Assembly (NCBI GenBank): GCA_949752795.1 | Contig: CATKHW010000422.1 | Location: 248,001-312,000 of the forward strand | Length of the DNA stretch: 64,000 nt | Direction of reading: 5' to 3' | DNA from: Hyperoodon ampullatus | Lineage: Eukaryota; Chordata; Mammalia; Artiodactyla; Ziphiidae | Shown: positions 36,577 to 50,489 of the stretch, piece after piece | How the letters are laid out: the number at the start of each line of letters is the position of its first letter | How positions within the stretch are numbered: the first letter of the stretch is position 1 | The notes under the pieces: model-generated | Databases searched by the model: none | The model's input: the letters and a program-made list of their open reading frames with translations, nothing else | What the model was told of the DNA's origin: nothing | Program-made: the position numbers and the translations under genes

Positions 36577-38315
36577 TATTCAGGAGAAAACGCATACGCC
36601 CTTTTTGGCCAAGCAAGCAAGCGGGCAATGCAAATCTGCACTACAAAGAAGTATCACTTCCCACCGGTCAAAAGGGACATCCACAAAATGTGTAAGAACA
36701 AGAAAGGCAAGACAGGCCCTGGAGAACAGGGAGCCTTGTTATGCTGATGGGCGGGATGTAAATTGACAACTGCCTCTCTGGAGGAGTGCATTCTGTTCCC
36801 TAAAACAAGTAAAGAACAGAGCTACAGAGCCAAGGGCACTACCAGTCTAGGGAATATACCTTGGGAAAACTGAAAATCAATAAGACAGAGCCACCCCAAA
36901 ATTTAGGGCTGCACTGCATACAAGGACCTCAACTTGGATACACCTTAAGTATCCCAGAAAATATAAACATGGTTCAAAAAATTGTGGTACTTACGTACGA
37001 TGGAATATCCCTCAGCCATGAAATCAATGTCATAAGACCAGTAGCAGCAAAATGGGTGGATTCAGGTACGATGATTCTAAGTGAAATAAGTCACACAGAA
37101 AAAGAAACTTATCATAAGATATCACTTATGAAGATCCTGTAAACATGGCTACACTTGAACTGAGTTAGGAAAGAGGACAGTGTCTCACATTTAGAAAACA
37201 CTCTTATACCTGCTTAAGGGGGAAGGAGAGGTGGGGTGATGCATAAAACCAGAGTTTGATATAAGCACAGGTACCGTTCCAAAAACCAACTATGGAATAG
37301 ACAAGACCTACACCGTCCTCAGCGAAAGGGACTCAAAACCCCATATTTCCCGCAGAGGAAAATATCTGACTAGTAAGAATCTTAAAACCTATGTATTGAT
37401 ATGTCTCCATAAGGGAATCAACTGTGTCTAGACTGGCATAAACATGGCAGCGAGAATCAGCTCAAACCCACTATAAAAAGGAAATTCAAAAACAAAACAA
37501 AAAAACTGGGAAATTCTTTACAATTCCTTCAGGGTCTCTGATGAAAGCTGGAATGACCCTATCTACAACGACAGCTGGATGTGGCATAAGGAGGGACACT
37601 TGGGACTGAGACGGTTGGTGAGATTGGGTGAGCAAATGCAGACCCTTTAAAGCAATAATGCATGGCACCCATTCCATGGGTCCGAACTCTCCAGGTTGAA
37701 GGGAATATTACTACAGCTATAACATGTGCGGGAAACCTAGAGAACGGACACACTGTGAATACGAAAGGTTTCTAAAACTCAACGCATAGTCCCTCTCCTG
37801 GTGCTCCGGTTTGACTTTCCGTCTGCTTTACTATCAACCTCCCAACTTGGAGAGACAGCCCCTTTAACCTCTTGGTTCGCACAGGTTGCCAATTTGGCAG
37901 AGGATGAAAGGGAAGAGGGAGAACCAATGAGAGAGTAGCTGTTAGGCATTTGGACGGGCACATATCACTGTAATTTCCCGGCTGGAAGAAGAATTAACCA
38001 AATTCTCAGCCACCCACCGGGAACCAGTATAGGTCCTGAACCAAAATTTTGGACTTGCGGTCAGCTCACCAAAAACGAGTTGAAAAATGGAGCTCAGGGG
38101 CACAGCAATTCACAAACTGGCCGAGTAATAAAGGACAACTATCGTCCAAAAATCTGTTGAGGGAAGGCAACGAGGCGGACTTGAAAGCGAGGCAGAATAG
38201 CAGGAAACAGATTTCAAGAGGTACGTTGGAATCGCCTTTAAAGCACAGGAAGAGGGGCACAACTTCGACAATGATGCACTTGGCCAAAAAGGGCGTATGC
38301 GTTTTCTCCTGAATA
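36577..38315 (+). repeat. Satellite unit 22
   Basis: Markers A-G-T-G-A-G-C-AC-A-GT-A. A at offset 190 breaks the 81-codon frame. Private changes are GGAAATTC just after the TATA-like box (37480 area) and GGCTGGAAG (37982 area). Confidence 0.95.
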
Positions 38316-40054
38316 TATTCAGGAGAAAACGCATACGCCCTTTTTGGCCAAGCAAGCAAGCGGGCAATGCAAATCTGCACTACAAAGAAGTATCACTTCC
38401 CACCGGTCAAAAGGGACATCCACAAAATGTGTAAGAACAAGAAAGGCAAGACAGGCCCTGGAGAACAGGGAGCCTTGTTATGCTGATGGGCGGGATGTAA
38501 ATTGACAACTGCCTCTCTGGAGGAGTGCATTCTGTTCCCTAAAACAAGTAAACAACAGAGCTACAGAGCCAAGGGCACTACCAGTCTAGGGAATATACCT
38601 TGGGAAAACTGAAAATCAATAAGACAGAGCCACCCCAAAATTTAGGGCTGCACTGCATACAAGGACCTCAACTTGGATACACCTTAAGTATCCCAGAAAA
38701 TATAAACATGGTTCAAAAAATTGTGGTACTTACGTACGATGGAATATCCCTCAGCCATGAAATCAATGTCATAAGACCAGTAGCAGCAAAATGGGTGGAT
38801 TCAGGTACGATGATTCTAAGTGAAATAAGTCACACAGAAAAAGAAACTTATCATAAGATATCACTTATGAAGATCCTGTAAACATGGCTACACTTGAACT
38901 GAGTTAGGAAAGAGGACAGTGTCTCACATTTAGAAAACACTCTTATACCTGCTTAAGGGGGAAGGAGAGGTGGGGTGATGCATAAAACCAGAGTTTGATA
39001 TAAGCACAGGTACCGTTCCAAAAACCAACTATGGAATAGACAAGACCTACACCGTCCTCAGCGAAAGGGACTCAAAACCCCATATTTCCCGCAGAGGAAA
39101 ATATCTGACTAGTAAGAATCTTAAAACCTATGTATTGATATGTCTCCATAAGGGAATCAACTGTGTCTAGACTGGCATAAACATGGCAGCGAGAATCAGC
39201 TCAAACCCACTATAAAAAGGAATTTCAAAAACAAAACAAAAAAACTGGGAAATTCTTTACAATTCCTTCAGGGTCTCTGATGAAAGCTGGAATGACCCTA
39301 TCTACAACGACAGCTGGATGTGGCATAAGGAGGGACACTTGGGACTGAGACGGTTGGTGAGATTGGGTGAGCAAATGCAGACCCTTTAAAGCAATAATGC
39401 ATGGCACCCATTCCATGGGTCCGAACTCTCCAGGTTGGAGGGAATATTACTACAGCTATAACATGTGCGGGAAACCTAGAGAACGGACACACTGTGAATA
39501 CGAAAGGTTTCTAAAACTCAACGCATAGTCCCTCTCCTGGTGCTCCGGTTTGACTTTCCGTCTGCTTTACTATCAACCTCCCAACTTGGAGAGACAGCCC
39601 CTTTAACCTCTTGGTTCGCACAGGTTGCCAATTTGGCAGAGGATGAAAGGGAAGAGGGAGAACCAATGAGAGAGTAGCTGTTAGGCATTTGGACGGGCAC
39701 ATATCACTGTAATTTCCCGGCAGGAAGAAGAATTAACCTAATTCTCAGCCACCCACCGGGAACCAGTATAGGTCCTGAACCAAAATTTTGGACTTGCGGT
39801 CAGCTCACCAAAAACGAGTTGAAAAATGGAGCTCAGGGGCACAGCAATTCACAAACTGGCCAAGTAATAAAGGACAACTATCGTCCAAAAATCTGTTGAG
39901 GGAAGGCAACGAGGCGGACTTGAAAGCGAGGCAGAATAGCAGGAAACAGATTTCAAGAGGTACGTTGGAATCGCCTTTAAAGCACAGGAAGAGGGGCACA
40001 ACTTCGACAATGATGCACTTGGCCAAAAAGGGCGTATGTGTTTTCTCCTGAATA
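38316..40054 (+). repeat. Satellite unit 23
   Basis: Markers A-C-T-G-A-G-C-AC-A-GT-G. It combines A at 190 with C at 238, a pairing not seen elsewhere. Private changes are ACCTAATT (39738 area) and GGCCAAGTA (39861 area). The right terminal repeat carries GTATGTG. Confidence 0.95.
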
Positions 40055-40091
40055 TATTCAGGAGAAAACGCATACGCCCTTTTTGGCCAAG
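40018..40091. repeat. Junction palindrome with one mismatch (left arm), twin of 20889
   Basis: Carries the same GTATGTG change as the palindrome at 20889, 19,129 bases (11 units) away, and follows a unit of similar subtype there too. Confidence 0.95.
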
Positions 40092-41793
40092 CAAGCAAGC
40101 GGGCAATGCAAATCTGCACTACAAAGAAGTATCACTTCCCACCGGTCAAAAGGGACATCCACAAAATGTGTAAGAACAAGAAAGGCAAGACAGGCCCTGG
40201 AGAACAGGGAGCCTTGTTATGCTGATGGGCGGGATGTAAATTGCCAACTGCCTCTCTGGAGGAGTGCATTCTGTTCCCTAAAACAAGTAAAGAACAGAGC
40301 TACAGAGCCAAGGGCACTACCAGCCTAGGGAATATACCTTGGGAAAACTGAAAATCAATAAGACAGAGCCACCCCAAAATTTAGGGCTGCACTGCATACA
40401 AGGACCTCAACTTGGATACACCTTAAGTATCCCAGAAAATATAAACATGGTTCAAAAAATTGTGGTAATTACGTACGATGGAATATCCCTCAGCCATGAA
40501 ATCAATGTCATAAGACCAGTAGCAGCAAAATGGGTGGATTCAGGTACGATGATTCTAAGTGAAATAAGTCACACAGAAAAAGAAACTTATCATAAGATAT
40601 CACTTATGAAGATCCTGTAAACATGGCTACACTTGAACTGAGTTAGGAAAGAGAACAGTGTCTCACATTTAGAAAACACTCTTATACCTGCTTAAGGGGG
40701 AAGGAGAGGTGGGGTGATGCATAAAACCAGAGTTTGATATAAGCACAGGTACCGTTCCAAAAACCAAGTATGGAATAGACAAGACCTACACCGTCCTCAG
40801 CGAAAGGGACTCAAAACCCCATATTTCCCGCAGAGGAAAATATCTGACTAGTAAGAATCTTAAAACCTATGTATTGATATGTCTCCATAAGGGAATCAAG
40901 TGTGTCTAGACTGGCATAAACATGGCAGCGAGAATCAGCTCAAACCCACTATAAAAAGGAATTTCAAAAACAAAACAAAAAAACTGGGAAATTCTTTACA
41001 ATTCCTTCAGGGTCTCTGATGAAGGCTGGAATGACCCTATCTACAACGACAGCTGGATGTGGCATAAGGAGGGACACTTGGGACTGAGACGATTGGTGAG
41101 ATTGGGTGAGCAAATGCAGACCCTTTAAAGCAATAATGCATGGCACCCATTCCATGGGTCCGAACTCTCCAGGTTGAAGGGAATATTACTACAGCTATAA
41201 CATGTGCGGGAAACCTAGAGAACGGACACACTGTGAATACGAAAGGTTTCTAAAACTCAATGCATAGTCCCTCCCCTGGTGCTCCGGTTTGACTTTCCGT
41301 CTGCTTTACTATCAACCTCCCAACTTGGAGAGACAGCCCCTTTAACCTCTTGGTTCGCACAGGTTGCCAATTTGGCAGAGGATGAAAGGGAAGAGGGAGA
41401 ACCAATGAGAGAGTAGCTGTTAGGCATTTGGACGGGCACATATCACTGTAATTTCCCGGCAGGAAGAAGAATTAACCAAATTCTCAGCCACCCACCGGGA
41501 ACCAGTATAGGTCCTGAACAAAAATTTTGGACTTGCGGTCAGCTCACCAAAAGCGAGTTGAAAAATGGAGCTCAGGGGCACAGCATTTCACAAACTGGCC
41601 GAGTAATAAAGGACAACTATCGTCCAAAAATCTGTTGAGGGAAGGCAACGAGGCGGACTTGAAAGCGAGGCAGAATAGCAGGAAACAGATTTCAAGGGGT
41701 ACATTGGAATCGCCTTTAAAGCACAGGAAGAGGGGCACAACTTCGACAATGATGCACTTGGCCAAAAAGGGCGTATGCGTTTTCTCCTGAATA
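40055..41793 (+). repeat. Satellite unit 24
   Basis: Markers C-G-C-G-A-A-C-AG-A-AT-A. It joins changes found singly elsewhere: GTGGTAATT (unit 15), CAATGCATAG (units 17, 18), and the CCTCCCCTGG, GATGAAGGC and AAAGCGAG changes of unit 3. Private AGCATTTCAC and CAAGGGGTAC. It appears mosaic. Confidence 0.95.
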
Positions 41794-43532
41794 TATTCAG
41801 GAGAAAACGCATACGCCCTTTTTGGCCAAGCAAGCAAGCGGGCAATGCAAATCTGCACTACAAAGAAGTATCACTTCCCACCGGTCAAAAGGGACATCCA
41901 CAAAATGTGTAAGAACAAGAAAGGCAAGACAGGCCCTGGAGAACAGGGAGCCTTGTTATGCTGATGGGCGGGATGTAAATTGCCAACTGCCTCTCTGGAG
42001 GAGTGCATTCTGTTCCCTAAAACAAGTAAAGAACAGAGCTACAGAGCCAAGGGCACTACCAGCCTAGGGAATATACCTTGGGAAAACTGAAAATCAATAA
42101 GACAGAGCCACCCCAAAATTTAGGGCTGCACTGCATACAAGGACCTCAACTTGGATACACCTTAAGTATCCCAGAAAATATAAACATGGTTCAAAAAATT
42201 GTGGTACTTACGTACGATGGAATATCCCTCAGCCATGAAATCAATGTCATAAGACCAGTAGCAGCAAAATGGGTGGATTCAGGTACGATGATTCTAAGTG
42301 AAATAAGTCACACAGAAAAAGAAACTTATCATAAGATATCACTTATGAAGATCCTGTAAACATGGCTACACTTGAACTGAGTTAGGAAAGAGGACAGAGT
42401 CTCACATTTAGAAAACACTCTTATACCTGCTTAAGGGGGAAGGAGAGGTGGGGTGATGCATAAAACCAGAGTTTGATATAAGCACAGTTACCGTTCCAAA
42501 AACCAACTATGGAATAGACAAGACCTACACCGTCCTCAGCGAAAGGGACTCAAAACCCCATATTTCCCGCAGAGGAAAATATCTGACTAGTAAGAATCTT
42601 AAAACCTATGTATTGATATGTCTCCGTAAGGGAATCAAGTGTGTCTAGACTGGCATAAACATGGCAGCGAGAATCAGCTCAAACCCACTATAAAAAGGAA
42701 TTTCAAAAACAAAACAAAAAAACTGGGAAATTCTTTACAATTCCTTCAGGGTCTCTGATGAAAGCTGGAATGACCCTATCTACAACGACAGCTGGCTGTG
42801 GCATAAGGAGGGACACTTGGGACTGAGACGGTTGGTGAGATTGGGTGAGCAAATGCAGACCCTTTAAAGCAATAATGCATGGCACCCATTCCATGGGTCC
42901 GAACTCTCCAGGTTGAATGGAATATTACTACAGCTATAACATGTGCGGGAAACCTAGAGAACGGACACACCGTGAATACGAAAGTTTTCTAAAACTCAAC
43001 GCATAGTCCCTCTCCTGGTGCTCCGGTTTGACTTTCCGTCTGCTTTACTATCAACCTCCCAACTTGGAGAGACAGCCCCTTTAACCTCTTGGTTCGCACA
43101 GGTTGCCAATTTGGCAGAGGATGAAAGGGAAGAGGGAGAACCAATGAGAGAGTAGCTGTTAGGCATTTGGACGGGCACATATCACTGTAATTTCCCGGCA
43201 GGAAGAAGAATTAACCAAATTCTCAGCCACCCACCGGGAACCAGTATAGGTCCTGAACCAAAATTTTGGACTTGCGGTCAGCTCACCAAAAACGAGTTGA
43301 AAAATGGAGCTCAGGGGCACAGCAATTCACAAACTGGCCGAGTAATAAAGGACAACTATCGTCCAAAAATCTGTTGAGGGAAGGCAACGAGGCGGACTTG
43401 AAAGCGAGGCAGAATAGCAGGAAACAGATTTCAAGAGGTACGTTGGAATCGCCTTTAAAGCACAGGAAGAGGGGCACAACTTCGACAATGATGCACTTGG
43501 CCAAAAAGGGCGTATGCGTTTTCTCCTGAATA
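41794..43532 (+). repeat. Satellite unit 25
   Basis: Markers C-G-C-G-A-G-C-AG-C-GT-A with T at offset 695. GTTGAATGG (42912 area) and GAAAGTTTTC (42979 area) are shared only with unit 28. Confidence 0.95.
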
Positions 43533-45271
43533 TATTCAGGAGAAAACGCATACGCCCTTTTTGGCCAAGCAAGCAAGCGGGCAATGCAAATCTGCACTAC
43601 AAAGAAGTATCACTTCCCACCGGTCAAAAGGGACATCCACAAAATGTGTAAGAACAAGAAAGGCAAGACAGGCCCTGGAGAACAGGGAGCCTTGTTATGC
43701 TGATGGGCGGGATGTAAATTGCCAACTGCCTCTCTGGAGGAGTGCATTCTGTTCCCTAAAACAAGTAAAGAACAGAGCTACAGAGCCAAGGGCACTACCA
43801 GCCTAGGGAATATACCTTGGGAAAACTGAAAATCAATAAGACAGAGCCACCCCAAAATTTAGGGCTGCACTGCATACAAGGACCTCAACTTGGATACACC
43901 TTAAGTATCCCAGAAAATATAAACATGGTTCAAAAAATTGTGGTACTTACGTACGATGGAATATCCCTCAGCCATGAAATCAATGTCATAAGACCAGTAG
44001 CAGCAAAATGGGTGGATTCAGGTACGATGATTCTAAGTGAAATAAGTCACACAGAAAAAGAAACTTATCATAAGATATCACTTATGAAGATCCTGTAACC
44101 ATGGCTACACTTGAACTGAGTTAGGAAAGAGGACAGTGTCTCACATTTAGAAAACACTCTTATACCTGCTTAAGGGGGAAGGAGAGGTGGGGTGATGCAT
44201 AAAACCAGAGTTTGATATAAGCACAGGTACCGTTCCAAAAACCAACTATGGAATAGACAAGACCTACACCGTCCTCAGCGAAAGGGACTCAAAACCCCAT
44301 ATTTCCCGCAGAGGAAAATATCTGACTAGTAAGAATCTTAAAACCTATGTATTGATATGTCTCCGTAAGGGAATCAAGTGTGTCTAGACTGGCATAAACA
44401 TGGCAGCGAGAATCAGCTCAAACCCACTATAAAAAGGAATTTCAAAAACAAAACAAAAAAACTGGGAAATTCTTTACAATTCCTTCAGGGTCTCTGATGA
44501 AAGCTGGAATGACCCTATCTACAACGACAGCTGGCTGTGGCATAAGGAGGGACACTTGGGACTGAGACGGTTGGTGAGATTGGGTGAGCAAATGCAGACC
44601 CTTTAAAGCAATAATGCATGGCACCCATTCCATGGGTCCGAACTCTCCAGGTTGAAGGGAATATTACTACAGCTATAACATGTGCGGGAAACCTAGAGAA
44701 CGGACACACTGTGAATACGAAAGGTTTCTAAAACTCAACGCATAGTCCCTCTCCTGGTGCTCCGGTTTGACTTTCCGTCTGCTTTACTATCAACCTCCCA
44801 ACTTGGAGAGACAGCCCCTTTAACCTCTTGGTTCGCACAGGTTGCCAATTTGGCAGAGGATGAAAGGGAAGAGGGAGAACCAATGAGAGAGTAGCTGTTA
44901 GGCATTTGGACGGGCACATATCACTGTAATTTCCCGGCAGGAAGAAGAATTAACCAAATTCTCAGCCACCCACCGGGAACCAGTATAGGTCCTGAACCAA
45001 AATTTTGGACTTGCGGTCAGCTCACCAAAAACGAGTTGAAAAATGGAGCTCAGGGGCACAGCAATTCACAAACTGGCCGAGTAATAAAGGACAACTATCG
45101 TCCAAAAATCTGTTGAGGGAAGGCAACGAGGCGGACTTGAAAGCGAGGCAGAATAGCAGGAAACAGATTTCAAGAGGTACGTTGGAATCGCCTTTAAAGC
45201 ACAGGAAGAGGGGCACAACTTCGACAATGATGCACTTGGCCAAAAAGGGCGTATGCGTTTTCTCCTGAATA
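43533..45271 (+). repeat. Satellite unit 26 (alpha)
   Basis: Markers C-G-C-G-C-G-C-AG-C-GT-A with no private change that I noticed, so it is close to the alpha consensus. Confidence 0.95.
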
Positions 45272-47010
45272 TATTCAGGAGAAAACGCATACGCCCTTTT
45301 TGGCCAAGCAAGCAAGCGGGCAATGCAAATCTGCACTACAAAGAAGTATCACTTCCCACCGGTCAAAAGGGACATCCACAAAATGTGTAAGAACAAGAAA
45401 GGCAAGACAGGCCCTGGAGAACAGGGAGCCTTGTTATGCTGATGGGCGGGATGTAAATTGCCAACTGCCTCTCTGGAGGAGTGCATTCTGTTCCCTAAAA
45501 CAAGTAAAGAACAGAGCTACAGAGCCAAGGGCACTACCAGCCTAGGGAATATACCTTGGGAAAACTGAAAATCAATAAGACAGAGCCACCCCAAAATTTA
45601 GGGCTGCACTGCATACAAGGACCTCAACTTGGATACACCTTAAGTATCCCAGAAAATATAAACATGGTTCAAAAAATTGTGGTACTTACGTACGATGGAA
45701 TATCCCTCAGCCATGAAATCAATGTCATAAGACCAGTAGCAGCAAAATGGGTGGATTCAGGTACGATGATTCTAAGTGAAATAAGTCACACAGAAAAAGA
45801 AACTTATCATAAGATATCACTTATGAAGATCCTGTAAACATGGCTACACTTGAACTGAGTTAGGAAAGAGAACAGTGTCTCACATTTAGAAAACACTCTT
45901 ATACCTGCTTAAGGGGGAAGGAGAGGTGGGGTGATGAATAAAACCAGAGTTTGATATAAGCACAGTTACCGTTCCAAAAACCAACTATGGAATAGACAAG
46001 ACCTACACCATCCTCAGCGAAAGGGACTCAAAACCCCATATTTCCCGCAGAGGAAAATATCTGACTAGTAAGAATCTTAAAACCTATGTATTGATATGTC
46101 TCCATAAGGGAATCATGTGTGTCTAGACTGGCATAAACATGGCAGCGAGAATCAGCTCAAACCCACTATAAAAAGGAATTTCAAAAACAAAACAAAAAAA
46201 CTGGGAAATTCTTTACAATTCCTTCAGGGTCTCTGATGAAAGCTGGAATGACCCTATCTACAACGACAGCTGGATGTGGCATAAGGAGGGACACTTGGGA
46301 CTGAGACGATTGGTGAGATTGGGTGAGCAAATGCAGACCCTTTAAAGCAATAATGCATGGCACCCATTCCATGGGTCCGAACTCTCTAGGTTGAAGGGAA
46401 TATTACTACAGCTATAACATGTGCGGGAAACCTAGAGAACGGACACACTGTGAATACGAAAGGTTTCTAAAACTCAACGCATAGTCCCTCTCCTGGTGCT
46501 CCGGTTTGACTTTCCGTCTGCTTTACTATCAACCTCCCAACTTGGAGAGACAGCCCCTTTAACCTCTTGGTTCGCACAGGTTGCCAATTTGGCAGAGGAT
46601 GAAAGGGAAGAGGGAGAACCAATGAGAGAGTAGCTGTTAGGCATTTGGACGGGCACATATCACTGTAATTTCCCGGCAGGAAGAAGAATTAACCAAATTC
46701 TCAGCCACCCACCGGGAACCAGTATAGGTCCTGAACCAAAATTTTGGACTTGCGGTCAGCTCACCAAAAACGAGTTGAAAAATGGAGCTCAGGGGCACAG
46801 CAATTCACAAACTGGCCGAGTAATAAAGGACAACTATCGTCCAAAAATCTGTTGAGGGAAGGCAACGAGGCGGACTTGAAAGCGAGGCAGAATAGCAGGA
46901 AACAGATTTCAAGAGGTACGTTGGAATCGCCTTTAAAGCACAGGAAGAGGGGCACAACTTCGACAATGATGCACTTGGCCAAAAAGGGCGTATGCGTTTT
47001 CTCCTGAATA
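45272..47010 (+). repeat. Satellite unit 27 (beta)
   Basis: Markers C-G-C-G-A-A-A-TG-A-AT-A with T at offset 695. Private changes are CACCATCCT (46008 area, CpG) and CTCTCTAGG (46384 area). Confidence 0.95.
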
Positions 47011-48749
47011 TATTCAGGAGAAAACGCATACGCCCTTTTTGGCCAAGCAAGCAAGCAGGCAATGCAAATCTGCACTACAAAGAAGTATCACTTCCCACCG
47101 GTCAAAAGGGACATCCACAAAATGTGTAAGAACAAGAAAGGCAAGACAGGCCCTGGAGAACAGGGAGCCTTGTTATGCTGATGGGTGGGATGTAAATTGC
47201 CAACTGCCTCTCTGGAGGAGTGAAATCTGTTCCCTAAAACAAGTAAAGAACAGAGCTACAGAGCCAAGGGCACTACCAGTCTAGGGAATATACCTTGGGA
47301 AAACTGAAAATCAATAAGACAGAGCCACCCCAAAATTTAGGGCTGCACTGCATACAAGGGCCTCAACTTGGAGACACCTTAAGTATCCCAGAAAATATAA
47401 ACATGGTTCAAAAAATTGTGGTACTTACGTACGATGGAATATCCCTCAGCCATGAAATCAATGTCATAAGACCAGTAGCAGCAAAATGGGTGGATTCAGG
47501 TACGATGATTCTAAGTGAAATAAGTCACACAGAAAAAGAAACTTATCATAAGATATCACTTATGAAGATCCTGTAAACATGGCTACACTTGAACTGAGTT
47601 AGGAAAGAGGACAGTGTCTCACATTTAGAAAACACTCTTATACCTGCTTAAGGGGGAAGGAGAGGTGGGGTGATGCATAAAACCAGAGTTTGATATAAGC
47701 ACAGGTACCGTTCCAAAAACCAACTATGGAATAGACAAGACCTACACCGTCCTCAGCGAAAGGGACTCAAAACCCCATATTTCCCGCAGAGGAAAATATC
47801 TGACTAGTAAGAATCTTAAAACCTATGTATTGATATGTCTCCGTAAGGGAATCAAGTGTGTCTAGACTGGCATAAACATGGCAGCGAGAATCAGCTCAAA
47901 CCCACTATAAAAAGGAATTTCAAAAACAAAACAAAAAAACTGGGAAATTCTTTACAATTCCTTCAGGGTCTCTGATGAAAGCTGGAATGACCCTATCTAC
48001 AACGACAGCTGGCTGTGGCATAAGGAGGGACACTTGGGACTGAGACGGTTGGTGAGATTGGGTGAGCAAATGCAGACCCTTTAAAGCAATAATGCATGGC
48101 ACCCATTCCATGGGTCCGAACTCTCCAGGTTGAATGGAATATTACTACAGCTATAACATGTGCGGGAAACCTAGAGAACGGACACACTGTGAATACGAAA
48201 GTTTTCTAAAACTCAACGCATAGTCCCTCTCCTGGTGCTCCGGTTTGACTTTCCGTCTGCTTTACTATCAACCTCCCAACTTGGAGAGACAGCCCCTTTA
48301 ACCTCTTGGTTCGCACAGGTTGCCAATTTGGCAGAGGATGAAAGGGAAGAGGGAGAACCAATGAGAGAGTAGCTGTTAGGCATTTGGACGGGCACATATC
48401 ACTGTAATTTCCCGGCAGGAAGAAGAATTAACCAAATTCTCAGCCACCCACCGGGAACCAGTATAGGTCCTGAACCAAAATTTTGGACTTGCGGTCAGCT
48501 CACCAAAAACGAGTTGAAAAATGGAGCTCAGGGGCACAGCAATTCACAAACTGGCCGAGTAATAAAGGACAACTATCGTCCAAAAATCTGTTGAGGGAAG
48601 GCAACGAGGCGGACTTGAAAGCGAGGCAGAATAGCAGGAAACAGATTTCAAGAGGTACGTTGGAATCGCCTTTAAAGCACAGGAAGAGGGGCACAACTTC
48701 GACAATGATGCACTTGGCCAAAAAGGGCGTATGCGTTTTCTCCTGAATA
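47011..48749 (+). repeat. Satellite unit 28 (mosaic gamma/unit-25 type)
   Basis: Markers C-G-T-G-A-G-C-AG-C-GT-A. The left part carries gamma changes (AGCAGGC, GTGAAATCTG, AAGGGCC) seen in units 3 and 31. The right part carries C at 1003 and the GTTGAATGG and GAAAGTTTTC changes of unit 25. Private changes are GGGTGGGA and GGAGACACC. Confidence 0.95.
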
Positions 48750-50489
48750 TATTCAGGAGAAAACGCATACGCCCTTTTTGGCCAAGCAAGCAAGCGGGCA
48801 ATGCAAATCTGCACTACAAAGAAGTATCACTTCCCACCGGTCAAAAGGGACATCCACAAAATGTGTAAGAACAAGAAAGGCAAGACAGGCCCTGGAGAAC
48901 AGGGAGCCTTGTTATGCTGATGGGCGGGATGTAAATTGCCAACTGCCTCTCTGGAGGAGTGCATTCTGTTCCCTAAAACAAGTAAAGAACAGAGCTACAG
49001 AGCCAAGGGCACTACCAGCCTAGGGAATATACCTTGGGAAAACTGAAAATCAATAAGACAGAGCCACCCCAAAATTTAGGGCTGCACTGCATACAAGGAC
49101 CTCAACTTGGATACACCTTAAGTATCCCAGAAAATATAAACATGGTTCAAAAAATTGTGGTACTTACGTACGATGGAATATCCCTCAGCCATGAAATCAA
49201 TGTCATAAGACCAGTAGCAGCAAAATGGGTGGATTCAGGTACGATGATTCTAAGTGAAATAAGTCACACAGAAAAAGAAACTTATCATAAGATATCACTT
49301 ATGAAGATCCTGTAACCATGGCTACACTTGAACTGAGTTAGGAAAGAGGACAGTGTCTCACATTTAGAAAACACTCTTATACCTGCTTAAGGGGGAAGGA
49401 GAGGTGGGGTGATGCATAAAACCAGAGTTTGATATAAGCACAGGTACCGTTCCAAAAACCAACTATGGAATAGACAAGACCTACACCGTCCTCAGCGAAA
49501 GGGACTCAAAACCCCATATTTCCCGCAGAGGAAAATATCTGACTAGTAAGAATCTTAAAACCTATGTATTGATATGTCTCCGTAAGGGAATCAAGTGTGT
49601 CTAGACTGGCATAAACATGGCAGCGAGAATCAGCTCAAACCCACTATAAAAAGGAATTTCAAAAACAAAACAAAAAAAACTGGGAAATTCTTTACAATTC
49701 CTTCAGGGTCTCTGATGAAAGCTGGAATGACCCTATCTACAACGACAGCTGGCTGTGGCATAAGGAGGGACACTTGGGACTGAGACGGTTGGTGAGATTG
49801 GGTGAGCAAATGCAGACCCTTTAAAGCAATAATGCATGGCACCCATTCCATGGGTCCGAACTCTCCAGGTTGAAGGGAATATTACTACAGCTATAACATG
49901 TGCGGGAAACCTAGAGAACGGACACACTGTGAATACGAAAGGTTTCTAAAACTCAACGCATAGTCCCTCTCCTGGTGCTCCGGTTTGACTTTCCGTCTGC
50001 TTTACTATCAACCTCCCAACTTGGAGAGACTGCCCCTTTAACCTCTTGGTTCGCACAGGTTGCCAATTTGGCAGAGGATGAAAGGGAAGAGGGAGAACCA
50101 ATGAGAGAGTAGCTGTTAGGCATTTGGACGGGCACATATCACTGTAATTTCCCGGCAGGAAGAAGAATTAACCAAATTCTCAGCCACCCACCGGGAACCA
50201 GTATAGGTCCTGAACCAAAATTTTGGACTTGCGGTCAGCTCACCAAAAACGAGTTGAAAAATGGAGCTCAGGGGCACAGCAATTCACAAACTGGCCGAGT
50301 AATAAAGGACAACTATCGTCCAAAAATCTGTTGAGGGAAGGCAACGAGGCGGACTTGAAAGCGAGGCAGAATAGCAGGAAACAGATTTCAAGAGGTACGT
50401 TGGAATCGCCTTTAAAGCACAGGAAGAGGGGCACAACTTCGACAATGATGCACTTGGCCAAAAAGGGCGTATGCGTTTTCTCCTGAATA
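48750..50489 (+). repeat. Satellite unit 29 (alpha, 1,740 bp)
   Basis: Markers C-G-C-G-C-G-C-AG-C-GT-A. One extra A in the A-rich tract (run of eight, 49672-49679) makes it a base long. Private GAGACTGCC lies near 50028. Confidence 0.95.
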
